A DNA stretch of 64,000 nucleotides from an uncultured Clostridia bacterium (GCA_948678575.1 CAPPGO010000010.1:6546-70545), one strand, 5' to 3'; shown: positions 50,899-60,871, counted from the first letter of the stretch. Program-made: numbers and translations. The notes: generated from the sequence alone by a model not told the origin.

Positions 50899-51861
50899 AT
50901 GATTGGAAAAAGAAAATTAGTATTAGTCGGAACAGGATTTGTAGGAATGAGTATGGCTTATGCAATACTTAGTCAAGGAGCAGCTAGTGGAGTTAATGAA
51001 TTAGTTTTAGTAGATGTATTAAAAGACAAAGCTATTGGAGAAGCAATGGATTTATGCCATGGTTTACCATGTTCATCAAGTCACATGAAAATAAAAGCAG
51101 GAGATTACAGCGAATGTGCAGATGCAGATATAGTTGTTATTACTGCTGGTTTAAGTCAAAAACCAGGTCAAACAAGATTGGAACTATCAGAAGCAAATGC
51201 TAAAATAATGAAAGATATTACAATTCAAGTTGTAAACAGTGGATTTAAAGGCATATTCTTAATAGCATCTAATCCAGTAGATTTAATGACAAAAGTTGTT
51301 CAAGAAGTTTCAAAATTTCCAACAAGTCGTGTAATTGGATCTGGAACAGCACTAGATACAGCACGTTTAAGATTTATGGTTGGAGAATACCTTAATGTTT
51401 CAAATAAAAATGTTCACGCATATATAATGGGAGAACATGGAGATTCTTCATTTGTTCCTTGGGAACATGCTTATGTAGGATGCAAGAAAATTACAGATAT
51501 TCTTAAAGACGCTGGAAAAGATATGTCAGATTTAGAAAAAATACATATTGAAGTTAGAGATGCAGCTTATGAAATTATAAATAAAAAGAAAGCTACATAT
51601 TATGGTATTGGTCTTGGACTTGCAAAAATTGTTAAGACAATTATGAATGATACAAATGAAATTTTAACTGTATCAGCATATTTAAATGGGGAATATGGTC
51701 AAGAAGACATATATATTGGTGTACCAGCTATTGTAAATAGTAATGGTGCAAGAGAACTATTAAAATTAGAATTATCAAAAGAAAATCAAGAGAAACTAAA
51801 TAATAGTGCAAACATTTTAAGAACTAATATGGAAAATATAAGAAAAACTTTAAATGCTTAA
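50899..51861 (+). CDS. ldh: L-lactate dehydrogenase
   Basis: The 320-aa enzyme starts at 50899 (MIGKRKLVLVGTGFVGMSMA) after AGGGAGAG, with the Rossmann nucleotide motif GTGFVG, the specificity loop LSQKPGQTRLEL (Gln favouring pyruvate/lactate), IASNPVDLM and the catalytic His in MGEHGDSS. It reduces pyruvate with NADH in fermentation. It follows attR by 80 bp, so its native promoter may have been moved or replaced by phage sequence. Confidence 0.93.
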   Translation: MIGKRKLVLVGTGFVGMSMAYAILSQGAASGVNELVLVDVLKDKAIGEAMDLCHGLPCSSSHMKIKAGDYSECADADIVVITAGLSQKPGQTRLELSEANAKIMKDITIQVVNSGFKGIFLIASNPVDLMTKVVQEVSKFPTSRVIGSGTALDTARLRFMVGEYLNVSNKNVHAYIMGEHGDSSFVPWEHAYVGCKKITDILKDAGKDMSDLEKIHIEVRDAAYEIINKKKATYYGIGLGLAKIVKTIMNDTNEILTVSAYLNGEYGQEDIYIGVPAIVNSNGARELLKLELSKENQEKLNNSANILRTNMENIRKTLNA

Positions 51862-51862
51862 T

Positions 51863-51894
51863 AAAAAAAGGAGATTCAAAAATCTCCTTTTTTG
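51863..51894. terminator. Convergent terminator
   Basis: AAAAAGGAGATT/AATCTCCTTTTTT stem between ldh and the convergent HD-GYP gene. Confidence 0.85.
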
Positions 51895-51950
51895 TTTTTA
51901 TTGCTCCAATGTATAAATTAGTTGTTTGAACGAAGTGAATTACAAATAAC

Positions 51951-52895
51951 TTATACTACTAGTTTTTTGATTTGTTTTACTTCTAAGTAAAGTTGTTCAA
52001 TATGAGCTTTTCTTACTTGATAAGCGTCTTTTAATTCTTCCAAAGTTTTAGGAATAGCATCAACATTTTCATTTCTTCTTAGAAAAGCTTTTGCACCTTC
52101 ACGGAAATATTCTTTTTTACTTTCAGTAGGTGCAGCTTCCATTTTATTATAATATCTTAAAGCTTCTTCAAATCGTTTTATTTCATCTTTTAAATATTCT
52201 AAATAATCTGAACGAGAAGCAATTTCATATTCTGTATCATCAATAACAACCTTGAAAAGTGCTTTTACTATTTTTCTATCAATTTTTCCAAGTCTTGTTT
52301 CAGTTGCTAAAATTTTTAAACCATCTGGTATAGACTTTATTGGATTTGGTTTTGTATCATCAATTAATATATTTAAAGTTTCAATAATTCCAATATGTGT
52401 TTTATATTGTCTTTTAGCGCTAATCGCTTCAAATTCGTCTGCAACTCTAATGATTTGAGCTTCATAAGGAATTTTATTAGCAGATACGCCATTTGGATAA
52501 CCAGTTCCATTCAAAGCTTCATGATGATAAAGAGTACCAGCAGCATAAGGTCTTAATTTTGGGTCATTCATACACATTTTATATCCAATAGTTGTATGAG
52601 TTTTCATTACTTCATATTCTTCATCAGTAAGTTTTGAAGGTTTTTGTAAAATTTCAGGAGGAATAAACATTTTTCCTATGTCATGAAGGTAAGCACAAGT
52701 TGTACAATAAATAGTAAATCCTTTATCTAATTTTAAATATTCACAAAGTCTACAAGTAATAGAAGCAACATTTTCAGAGTGTCTTCTAGTATAAGCATCT
52801 AGACTATCTAACATTTTTAATTGATAACGAATACGATCATCTAAGTTATAAGATTTTAAACTCGTTTTACTATAAAAATCAAATTCCTCTTTCAT
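51951..52895 (-). CDS. HD-GYP domain protein
   Basis: The 314-aa protein has the HD-GYP signature: RHSENVASITCRLCEYL, the HD pair in CAYLHDIGKMFIP, HHEALNGTGYPNG (GYP) and VADEFEAISAKR. Proteins with this domain hydrolyse cyclic di-GMP or related nucleotides. No receiver or sensor domain precedes it; a C-terminal helical region of about 110 residues follows. The cytoplasmic location is inferred from lack of a signal. Confidence 0.88.
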   Translation of the reverse strand: MKEEFDFYSKTSLKSYNLDDRIRYQLKMLDSLDAYTRRHSENVASITCRLCEYLKLDKGFTIYCTTCAYLHDIGKMFIPPEILQKPSKLTDEEYEVMKTHTTIGYKMCMNDPKLRPYAAGTLYHHEALNGTGYPNGVSANKIPYEAQIIRVADEFEAISAKRQYKTHIGIIETLNILIDDTKPNPIKSIPDGLKILATETRLGKIDRKIVKALFKVVIDDTEYEIASRSDYLEYLKDEIKRFEEALRYYNKMEAAPTESKKEYFREGAKAFLRRNENVDAIPKTLEELKDAYQVRKAHIEQLYLEVKQIKKLVV

Positions 52896-53049
52896 ATTTT
52901 CTCCTTTTGTATAAACATATATATTATTGTATATTTAATTGAATTTATAGTCAAGAAAAAAAGATAATTTTATTGTATTAGAAAATACTTGCGAAAAATG
53001 TAAAATTAATATATTATTAAGTATAGCAATTTATAAAGAGGAAAAAGAA

Positions 53050-56000
53050 ATGTATTTAAAAAGATTAGAGATGTACGGATTTAAGTCTTTTGCAGATAAA
53101 ACTGTATTAGAATTTATGCCAGGAATTACAACAGTTATAGGACCAAATGGTTCAGGAAAAAGTAATATTTCTGACTGTATTCTTTGGATTTTAGGTGAAC
53201 AAAGCATGAAATCTTTAAGGGGTCAAAAAGCAGAAGATATAATTTTTGCTGGAACACAAAACAGAAAATCTTTGGGATTTGCCGAAGGTTCTCTTGTTAT
53301 AGATAATTCTGATGGAAAATTGCCTATTGAATATAATGAAGTTATTGTTACTAGAAGAATATATAGAAGTGGTGAATCTGGATATTTTATTAACAAAACA
53401 TCATGTAGATTAAAAGATATTTTAGAATTGTTTATGGATACTGGAATTGGAAAAGACGGATATTCAATAATAGGACAAGGAAAGATTGATCAAATATTAA
53501 GTAATAAATCAGAAGATAGAAGACATATTTTTGAAGAAGCAGCTGGAATTGTAAAATATAGAACAAGAAAAAATGAGTCTGAGAAAAAATTAGAGCAAAC
53601 TAAACTTAATTTATTAAGAATAAATGATATTGTAAGTGAAATAGAAAATAGTATAGGACCATTAAAAACTCAATCTGAAAAAGCTAAAAAATTTTTAGAT
53701 TTAAGAGAAAAATTAAAGGAAATAGAAGTAGGGCTTTTCTTATATAATATTGAAGATTTCAAAAAGAAAATGCAAGAGATTAAAACTGATATTGAAGTTT
53801 TTGAAGCACAACAAATAAAAGAAGAAGAAAAATTAAATAATGTTCAAGAAGAAAAAGAAAATCTAAAAAAATTAGTTGATGAACTTTTAGAAAAAATTGA
53901 AGCTACTCAAAATTTAGGGTTTGAAGGTGGAAAGAAAAAAGAACAATATAATAGTGAAATTGGAATTTTACAAGAAAGAATCTCAAATAATATAGAAAAT
54001 TATGATAGATATGCAAAAGAGATAGAAGATTTAGAACAAAGAAATTCTGATTTAGAGCAAGAGAAAACTCAAAAAATAGAAAAGAAAACAAACTTAACTG
54101 CGAATAAGGAAAAGTTTGATATAGAGCTTAAAACAAAAGAAGATGAACTTTCAAAATATACTCAAACTCTTTCAGAAAAAGACTTGGAGATAGAAGCAAA
54201 AAAACTTGTGGTTCAAACAAATATTGATAATAGATATGAAATTTTAAATCAAATTAGTACAGGAAAAGCTAATTTTGAAAACTTAAATAAAAAAGAAGTG
54301 TCAATAAAGAATGAAATTCAAGATACAATTTCAGAATTAGATGAGGCTAGACTTAAAAAGAGTGATATGGCTTCTCATTTCCATGAAATAGAAGCTACTA
54401 AAAATAGTTTGGTAAATGAACTTGAACAGATAAAAGGAAAACGTGAAGAAAGTTCAAAGAAAATTAGTGAGTTTGACGAAGAAATAAATAATCTAGATAC
54501 AGAATATAGAATAAAAAATTCTAGATTGAAATTTTTAGTAGAAACAGAGAAAGAAAAAGAAGGTTATGGTAGAAGTGTTAAATTATTATTGCAAGCTATT
54601 GAAAAGGATTCATCTTTAAATAAAGGTGTTCATGGAGTATTAGCAAACTTAATTTCAGTAGATAGCAAATATGAAACTGCTATTGAAATGACACTTGGAG
54701 CAGCTCTTCAAAATATAGTAACAGATAATGAACAAGAAGCAAAAAAATTAGTAAATCATTTAAGAGAAAATAATTTAGGAAGAGCATCTTTTTTACCAAT
54801 AACTTCTGTTAAACCACAAAAAATTTCTAAATTAATTACTAATGGAATTAGTGGGGTTATAGGTGTTGCAAGTGAACTTGTTGAAACTAACAAAAAATAT
54901 CAAGATATAGTTTCTAATTTGCTTGGAAAAACTGTTGTTGTAGAAGATATGGATACAGCAATAGCACTTGCAAAACAAAATTCATATTCTTTTAAAATAG
55001 TTACTTTAAAAGGTGATATAATCAATCCATCAGGAGCTATAAGTGGTGGTTCAGTTCAAAAGAAAACAGTAAGTATTTTAGGTCGTGGAAAAGAAATTGA
55101 AAGTTTAGAAAAAGAACTTAAAAAGATAGCAGAAAAGAAAGAAAAAATTGTTCAAGACAAGGAAAAATATATAAGTGAAGTTCAAGAAATTTTGCAAGGC
55201 TTTGATGAAAAACAAACCAAACTTCAAGAAATAGAAATTGTTTTTGCCACAGAAAATCAAAAACAAGAAAACTTAAACTTAGAAATTGCAAAGGCTGAGG
55301 CAAAACGAGATAAATTAAAACAAGATTTAGAAAATTTAAAACAAGAAAAAAATGACAATCAAAGTGCAGAAGCAGGATATAATAATAAAATTTCTATAAT
55401 TGATGAAGAAAATGAAAAATTAAATAAAGTTATTGATGAATTTACAGAACTTAATAAAGATACACAAAGATATATTGATGATTTGAATTTTGATATTACT
55501 AATTTGAAAATATCAGTATCTTCATTTGATGAAAGCGAAACTTCAATAAATGAAATATTAGCTAGATTAAATAGTGATATAGAAAATAATAAAGCAAGTA
55601 TTGAAAATAAGAAAAATTTGAGAGAGAAAATTTTAACAGACAATGAAGAATTTGAACAACAAATTGAAGAAACTAAAATAAAAATTGCAGAACTTGAAAA
55701 AGAAGTTTTGGAAAGTGGAGAAAAAGTAGATAAATTAAAAGAAGAACGCTTCCAAAAGAATGAAAAAATAGTAAACTTAGAAAAAGAAGCAGAAGAAATT
55801 ACAGCAAGAGTTACTGACGTAAAAAATCAAATTTCAAAACTGGATTTAAAAAATTCTAAATTAGATTTAGAGCTAAATCAAATTATAAATAAAATGTGGG
55901 AAGAATATGAACTTACTCCAAATAATATTGAAGAAGTTCCAGAAATTTCAAATGTTTCAGAAGTTCAAAAACAGGTAAATTCTTTAAGAGCTGATATTAG

Positions 56001-56598
56001 AGATTTAGGTCCAGTAAATGTTAATGCAATAAAAGAATATCAAGAATTGAAAGAAAGATATGATTTTATGAGCGAACAAAGGCTAGATTTAGAAGAAGCT
56101 AGTAGTAAATTAAAAAAAGTAATTAGTGAAATGACAGAAACTATGAAAACACAATTTTCTGAACAATTTAAAATTATTAATAAGAATTTTTCAGAAGTAT
56201 TTGTTGAATTGTTTGGTGGCGGAAAAGCAGAATTAATTCTATCTGATGCTGATAATGTTTTGGAGAGTGGAATTGAAATAGAAGTTCAACCGCCAGGAAA
56301 GAAACTTCAAAACATGATGCTTTTATCTGGTGGAGAGAAAGCATTTACAGCTATTGCATTACTTTTTGCAATTTTAAAAATAAACCCAGCACCATTCTGT
56401 GTGCTTGATGAGATTGAGGCAGCATTAGATGATGTTAATGTTTATAGATTTGCAGAATATTTAAAGAAATTTGTTGTAAATACACAATTTTTAGTTATTA
56501 CACATAGAAAAGGAACTATGGAAGCTGCTGATACTGTTTATGGAATAACAATGGAAGAAAAAGGTATTAGCAAATTATTATCTATGAAATTAAAATAA
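53050..56598 (+). CDS. smc: Chromosome segregation SMC ATPase
   Basis: The 1182-aa protein has an N-terminal Walker A (GPNGSGKSNIS), long coiled coils (about 170-500 and 670-1020), a hinge (KGVHGVLANLISVDSKYETAIEMTLGAALQ region, about 515-670), the ABC signature LLSGGEKA and Walker B VLDEIEAALDD. It forms the condensin ring with ScpA and ScpB. The start follows AAGAGGAAAAAG. Length is normal. No in-frame CGG occurs in this very long gene. Confidence 0.96.
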   Translation: MYLKRLEMYGFKSFADKTVLEFMPGITTVIGPNGSGKSNISDCILWILGEQSMKSLRGQKAEDIIFAGTQNRKSLGFAEGSLVIDNSDGKLPIEYNEVIVTRRIYRSGESGYFINKTSCRLKDILELFMDTGIGKDGYSIIGQGKIDQILSNKSEDRRHIFEEAAGIVKYRTRKNESEKKLEQTKLNLLRINDIVSEIENSIGPLKTQSEKAKKFLDLREKLKEIEVGLFLYNIEDFKKKMQEIKTDIEVFEAQQIKEEEKLNNVQEEKENLKKLVDELLEKIEATQNLGFEGGKKKEQYNSEIGILQERISNNIENYDRYAKEIEDLEQRNSDLEQEKTQKIEKKTNLTANKEKFDIELKTKEDELSKYTQTLSEKDLEIEAKKLVVQTNIDNRYEILNQISTGKANFENLNKKEVSIKNEIQDTISELDEARLKKSDMASHFHEIEATKNSLVNELEQIKGKREESSKKISEFDEEINNLDTEYRIKNSRLKFLVETEKEKEGYGRSVKLLLQAIEKDSSLNKGVHGVLANLISVDSKYETAIEMTLGAALQNIVTDNEQEAKKLVNHLRENNLGRASFLPITSVKPQKISKLITNGISGVIGVASELVETNKKYQDIVSNLLGKTVVVEDMDTAIALAKQNSYSFKIVTLKGDIINPSGAISGGSVQKKTVSILGRGKEIESLEKELKKIAEKKEKIVQDKEKYISEVQEILQGFDEKQTKLQEIEIVFATENQKQENLNLEIAKAEAKRDKLKQDLENLKQEKNDNQSAEAGYNNKISIIDEENEKLNKVIDEFTELNKDTQRYIDDLNFDITNLKISVSSFDESETSINEILARLNSDIENNKASIENKKNLREKILTDNEEFEQQIEETKIKIAELEKEVLESGEKVDKLKEERFQKNEKIVNLEKEAEEITARVTDVKNQISKLDLKNSKLDLELNQIINKMWEEYELTPNNIEEVPEISNVSEVQKQVNSLRADIRDLGPVNVNAIKEYQELKERYDFMSEQRLDLEEASSKLKKVISEMTETMKTQFSEQFKIINKNFSEVFVELFGGGKAELILSDADNVLESGIEIEVQPPGKKLQNMMLLSGGEKAFTAIALLFAILKINPAPFCVLDEIEAALDDVNVYRFAEYLKKFVVNTQFLVITHRKGTMEAADTVYGITMEEKGISKLLSMKLK

Positions 56599-56700
56599 GA
56601 AAAGTGGCTTCGCCACATGTGCAGATTGTTTTGAATTGCACGAATATATGTAAATTAACCTTTTTATTTCGAAAAGTGCTGATGAATTTTTCTATATAAA

Positions 56701-56746
56701 AAATAGAAGAAAAGACTTCAATTTGAAGTCTTTTCTTCTATTTTTT
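56701..56746. terminator. Bidirectional terminator with perfect 20-bp stem
   Basis: Arms 56701-56720 and 56724-56743 with a 3-nt loop, T-run after each side. It terminates smc and the convergent regulator gene, and its stem includes the last codons of the latter. Confidence 0.85.
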
Positions 56747-56993
56747 CAAAAGTTATAATATCTCCAATATTACAATCTAATATAGTGCAAAATATTTTTA
56801 AATATTCTGCATTTATTAAAGTAACATTACTATTGCAATAGTTACAAATTGTATCATATCTTATATTAGTTCTTCTTGAAAGGGCGTATCTAGTAATGTT
56901 TTTTTCTTTTAAAATTTCCATTAAGTGGAATTTAATATTACCATTTACTTGTGGTAAATTACTCCCAATAATTGTATTATCTAATTTACTCAT
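56718..56993 (-). CDS. Small XRE-type regulator
   Basis: A start at 56993 follows AAGGAAG. The 91-aa protein has an HTH core of the YozG/Cro type (LMEILKEKNITRYALSRRTN, then YDTICNYCNSN and ILDCNIGDIITFE). It is divergent from the long surface protein gene, and the space between them carries palindromes CGTTTGAAACG and CGTTTCAAACG over a strong promoter. Repression of that promoter by this protein is inferred. Confidence 0.75.
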   Translation of the reverse strand: MSKLDNTIIGSNLPQVNGNIKFHLMEILKEKNITRYALSRRTNIRYDTICNYCNSNVTLINAEYLKIFCTILDCNIGDIITFEKIEEKTSN

Positions 56994-57052
56994 ATTTTCG
57001 CTTCCTTTTTTATTTCTGTGTAACAACTTTATTATAATTTAAATATAACGTC

Positions 57053-57102
57053 TTGACAATATACGTTTGAAACGATATAATTCAAATATAGCGTTTCAAA
57101 CG
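57053..57102 (+). promoter_or_regulatory. Promoter with palindromic operators for surface protein gene
   Basis: TTGACA (57053-57058), 17-bp spacer, TATAAT (57076-57081). CGTTTGAAACG (57064-57074) fills the spacer and CGTTTCAAACG (57092-57102) lies just after the start point. The centres are 28 bp apart. Confidence 0.75.
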
Positions 57103-57161
57103 TATAGTTTTTTGCGAAAAACTATGAATAAAACTATACAGTTATGAATATATATATTAAT

Positions 57162-57317
57162 AGTCGGAGGTGGTTTTCCTTCTGATTATAGCGAAAAAAA
57201 TATTTTCGCTTTTGTATTTTTGTGTACAGAAGAGACTTTTGATTCTAGAAATTGTAATAATAGTTATAATTTCTAGAAATTTTGTTATTTAAAATATTTT
57301 AAATAACAAGTCTCTTC
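57162..57317 (+). promoter_or_regulatory. Structured mRNA leader, copy 1
   Basis: Three elements in order: hairpin P1 (57162-57187, loop region TGGTTTTCCT), hairpin P2 (GCGAAAA/TTTTCGC, 57191-57209), the string TTTTTGTGTACAGAA, and a closed structure P3 (GAAGAGACTT/AAGTCTCTTC, 57229-57317) with two inner hairpins. A leader of the same design precedes the paralogous gene at 60670-60871, with changed bases that keep pairing. The ribosome site follows P3. Confidence 0.6.
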
Positions 57318-57342
57318 ACAAATAAAAAAAGGAGGAAAACAA

Positions 57343-60300
57343 ATGAAAAAGCATAACAAAAAATGCATAAGAAAACAAATGGACAAGCAGCATGGTATAA
57401 CACTTATAGCTTTGGTTATTTCAATAATAGTAATGCTAATACTAGCTGGTGTATCAATAAATGCTATTATAGGTGATGATGGAATAATCAGTAGAACACA
57501 ATATTCAACATTTCTAAGTGAAATGACAGCAGTAGAAGAAGCAGTGCAAATGTGGAAAGCAGGAGAAGCAATAGGACAGATGGGAGAAGAAACAAAAGCA
57601 ATACCATCAAATGGGCTTTGCAGAGTAAATGACTTAACAAAAACAGAGAGATTAGTTGGAGAAGTAGGATATTATAGAATATGGAGTATGACTGAAACAG
57701 TACCATCAACTAATGTACTAAGTTCAGCTGATACTTTTAATAGTAATTTTGAAAGTGAATTGATTTATTATCCAGCGGGAGTACAAGATTTATTTTATTT
57801 AAACAATGAAATATTAGGAATAGAAAGTAATAAAACTTATGTAATAGATATAGCAACAGGAATGATATATTCAATGTCAGGTGTAAAACTAAAAGGTGTA
57901 AGTTGTTATAGCTCAAATATGGCAACAGCAGTAATGAGTGGAAGTTCAAATGCACCAGTATTTGCAGAATCAGAAGTAAGTGGAACAGGTACAGATGATA
58001 AGTTGGCAGGAAATACAGAGCATGAATATGGATTTAAAATAATAGCAGATCCTCTTACAGATAACATATATAAATTGTATAATAATGGAGATTTATACGC
58101 AAAGGGTATAAAAGGAATAGGATTAAATACTCCAATAGTAGATATGGAAAAAATAGATAGTGCACTATTTAAAGAATTTACTCTACCTGAGGAAGTAGGA
58201 AGTGCAAAGAAAATTATACTTGGTGAAAATGGAGCAATATATTTTATAGATTCAAATGACGATTTATGGGGATATGGAGCTAATACATCTAATAAATTTG
58301 GATTGACAGAAGAGCAACAATTAAGTTTTACAGGAAGAGAAGCAATAAAACTAAATGTTGATGGAAAGAAAGTAAGTAAAGTTTTTGATACAAGTGCAAA
58401 TTCACTATTTGTAGTAACAACAGATAACAAATTGTATGGAGCAGGTTATAACGTAAGAGCACAATTAGGTCTTGGAAATCAAGATGTAATATATGAATTT
58501 ACTGAGATAAGTGGTATAAATGATCCAGAACATATTTTTGATATGAATGGTGATAATGCATCTGGAATATGTATATGGTATAACAATGCACCAAATAACA
58601 TTACTGAAAGAAGTAATGAATGGTGCTCATATAATCAATTTTATTGGACTGGATTTTCTAGATGGGGATTTGGTGGAATAAATAATGGAAACCCAACAAC
58701 ATATACTAATTTTAAAAGAATATGGGATGGAAATGATGGATTAGACTATGATCATAGAATAAAAAATATTATGCTGGGTGAGTCACCTTGGATTTTATTA
58801 ACTGATGGAACTGTAATGCAAAGTGGATATGGTGGAAGCGGAATGGGTTCTGGCTGGGTAGGTGGTGGCTCAAATGCTAACTTCTTTACTAGAACTGAAA
58901 TTCAAGGTAAAACTTTTAAAGATATGTGGTATGGCTCAGGAACTTTTATTTTATTAGAGGACACAGGCGTATTATGGGGTGTTTCCTTTGATAATGTTAA
59001 TAGAATAGGAGATACAACTAGAGACTGGATATTAGATCCTCTTGTGAATGTTCCATTTAATACTGCTGACTTAGAAGAAGTTTTAGTTACAAATGTGAAT
59101 GTATTTTATTTATTAAAAGATAAAAGTGTATATGCAACAGGACCATATATTGGTATGGGACTTGGAAAAGATTGGTCAACTAATATTTCAGGTTTTGTAT
59201 GTTTAAGCAGAGGAGAATATGCAAAGAGTTTTCCAAAAGTAAATAGTTTATATGGTGGAAATAGTAATATAGGAGAACTAGTGAAAAATAGACTTTGTTC
59301 AATTAATATTGCGACAAACAATTTATTTATAGGACAAGATGGAAAAATATATATGTCAGCAAATTCAGAGTTAATGTTTAGAAATGATGTATTACAAAAA
59401 ACGTGGAAACATATAGCAAGTAATGTGAAATACTTTGATCCTGTTTGCCCAGCATATATAGATAAAAATGGAAATTTATATGTAGCAGGTAGTAATTCAG
59501 ATTATATAGGTCTTAATTATGATAAAAATCAAAAAGTAAATAATTTTACAGAAATAACTGATTCAAAAATTAAGGGAAAAGCTTTAAAAGTAAATTATGA
59601 CGAGCCTGTATTATCAGTGTTAACAACAGATAACATATTATATGCAACTGGTTTATCATATTATAATCAAGAATATTTTTATTCTGGATGGAATAATGTT
59701 AATGAAAATAGAAAAGACTTTGTAGAAGTTATGACAGGTGTAGAAGATTTTAATTATTGTCTAAGATCTAGAATAATAAAGAAAACAGATGGTAGCATTT
59801 GGGGATTTGGACAGTGGAGAAAATGGATACAAGAAGCTAATGCCAATATACCTACTAAAGTAGAGTCTGTAACAACAAAAATAGTGGGATTATATGCAAA
59901 AAATAGACAATCATATATACTAGATGAAAATGGAAAATTATATTATTCTGGTGATGGTGCTTTTCATATAGGAGCGCCAGCCAATGTGGGTGATTATAAA
60001 GAATGGACAGGTAATATAAACGGAGAAAAAGTGAAAGACATAGTTGGAAATAGAAACAATTATATAGTTTTAACTGAAAATGGTAATTTGTATGGTTGGG
60101 GAACAGAAAATAAATTAGGAAAAGGAACTTCTTCTACTAATTTAATTTCAGAACCAGAAAAATTACCAATAACAGATGTAGAGCAAATAGTAGCTGGACC
60201 AAATTGGTATGTAGCAGTAAAAAAAGATGGAACAGTATGGGGAACAGGAAGTAATACTTATGGAATATTAGGACGTTGGATAGGAATAGATAGAAAACAA

Positions 60301-60360
60301 CCAAATAGTAGATATAAAACAGCATTTGAATGGGTAGAATGTCCAGAACTTGAATTATAA
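57343..60360 (+). CDS. Prepilin-like surface protein with RCC1-type repeats
   Basis: ATG at 57343 after AAGGAGG. The 1005-aa protein has a short basic leader, then GITLIALVISIIVMLILAG, a type IV prepilin-like cleavage and hydrophobic segment that lacks the usual Glu at position 5. Then follow about 130 residues shared with the paralogue, and a long region of RCC1-like repeats (LYGAGYNVRAQLGLGNQ, DLWGYGANTSNKFGL, NLYGWGTENKLGKG, VWGTGSNTYGILG) expected to form a beta-propeller. Export and a surface or pilus-tip role are inferred. It has no CGG break. Confidence 0.8.
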   Translation: MKKHNKKCIRKQMDKQHGITLIALVISIIVMLILAGVSINAIIGDDGIISRTQYSTFLSEMTAVEEAVQMWKAGEAIGQMGEETKAIPSNGLCRVNDLTKTERLVGEVGYYRIWSMTETVPSTNVLSSADTFNSNFESELIYYPAGVQDLFYLNNEILGIESNKTYVIDIATGMIYSMSGVKLKGVSCYSSNMATAVMSGSSNAPVFAESEVSGTGTDDKLAGNTEHEYGFKIIADPLTDNIYKLYNNGDLYAKGIKGIGLNTPIVDMEKIDSALFKEFTLPEEVGSAKKIILGENGAIYFIDSNDDLWGYGANTSNKFGLTEEQQLSFTGREAIKLNVDGKKVSKVFDTSANSLFVVTTDNKLYGAGYNVRAQLGLGNQDVIYEFTEISGINDPEHIFDMNGDNASGICIWYNNAPNNITERSNEWCSYNQFYWTGFSRWGFGGINNGNPTTYTNFKRIWDGNDGLDYDHRIKNIMLGESPWILLTDGTVMQSGYGGSGMGSGWVGGGSNANFFTRTEIQGKTFKDMWYGSGTFILLEDTGVLWGVSFDNVNRIGDTTRDWILDPLVNVPFNTADLEEVLVTNVNVFYLLKDKSVYATGPYIGMGLGKDWSTNISGFVCLSRGEYAKSFPKVNSLYGGNSNIGELVKNRLCSINIATNNLFIGQDGKIYMSANSELMFRNDVLQKTWKHIASNVKYFDPVCPAYIDKNGNLYVAGSNSDYIGLNYDKNQKVNNFTEITDSKIKGKALKVNYDEPVLSVLTTDNILYATGLSYYNQEYFYSGWNNVNENRKDFVEVMTGVEDFNYCLRSRIIKKTDGSIWGFGQWRKWIQEANANIPTKVESVTTKIVGLYAKNRQSYILDENGKLYYSGDGAFHIGAPANVGDYKEWTGNINGEKVKDIVGNRNNYIVLTENGNLYGWGTENKLGKGTSSTNLISEPEKLPITDVEQIVAGPNWYVAVKKDGTVWGTGSNTYGILGRWIGIDRKQPNSRYKTAFEWVECPELEL

Positions 60361-60361
60361 A

Positions 60362-60433
60362 ATACTGGAAGTGGTTTCCCTTCTAGAATATAGATTTATT
60401 AGAAAAGGAGCTATATTTATATAGCTCCTTTTT
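60362..60433 (+). terminator. P1-like hairpin plus terminator after surface gene 1
   Basis: CTGGAAGTGGTTTCCCTTCTAG resembles leader hairpin P1, split here as CTGGAAG/CTTCTAG around TGGTTTCC. It is followed by an AGGAGCTATA/TATAGCTCCT stem with a T-run. Confidence 0.6.
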
Positions 60434-60436
60434 ACA

Positions 60437-60531
60437 CAAAAAAACAGCCTAATTGGCTGTTTTTCGTTAATATAATATATTAACGACCTATTACAAAACA
60501 ATAATACACATAAATTTCTAAGAAGTCAAGC
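60437..60531 (+). repeat. 3' flank repeat, copy A
   Basis: Terminator (AACAGCC/GGCTGTT, then Ts), an AT-rich palindrome with ends CGTTAATA and TATTAACG (60465-60485), then ACGACCTATTACAAAACAAT and about 30 further bases. Nearly identical to 63906-64000, which follows the second surface gene. Confidence 0.85.
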
Positions 60532-60549
60532 TTTCTATAATAAATTTTT

Positions 60550-60573
60550 GAGCAATTTTTTTGCTCTTTTTTT
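60550..60573 (+). terminator. Intrinsic terminator
   Basis: GAGCAA/TTGCTC stem with a T5 loop and T7 tail. Confidence 0.7.
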
Positions 60574-60615
60574 ATGACTCAAAAATGATGAAACTATTGT
60601 TATTACTGAGATATA

Positions 60616-60652
60616 TTGATTTTACTATTTTCGTTAATATATTATATTAACG
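60616..60652 (+). promoter_or_regulatory. Possible promoter and palindrome upstream of surface gene 2
   Basis: TTGATT (60616-60621), 16-bp spacer, TATATT (60638-60643), overlapped by a 21-bp AT-rich palindrome (60632-60652) that is the reverse complement of the one at 60465-60485. The operator role is inferred. Confidence 0.45.
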
Positions 60653-60669
60653 AAAAATATTATGTAAAT

Positions 60670-60871
60670 AATCAGAGGTGGTTTTCCTTCTGATTATACC
60701 AATAAAAGTGTGTATCACTTTTAAATTTTGTGTACAGAATGGTTGAAAAGTAATTACAATTTTATCTGTGTGCAGTGGCAATTTTCATTAAAAACGCGGT
60801 TACATACTTTTGTATGCGCCCTTGCCTTTTTAATAAAATTTTCCTTGCTAAAATTTAATTACTTTCCAACC
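60670..60871 (+). promoter_or_regulatory. Structured mRNA leader, copy 2
   Basis: P1 is AATCAGAGG..CCTTCTGATT (60670-60695), P2 is AAAAGTG/CACTTTT (60704-60722), then TTTTGTGTACAGAA (60726-60739) and a long imperfect stem-closed P3 (60741-60871, ends GGTTG/CAACC). P2 and P3 differ in sequence from copy 1 but keep the fold. Confidence 0.6.

Noticed and set aside
57162..57317. Known riboswitch (cyclic di-GMP, SAM, T-box) in the surface-gene leader
   Set aside because: The conserved core strings of these classes, such as the T-box TGGNACCGCG, were not found, and the shared elements match none that I know.
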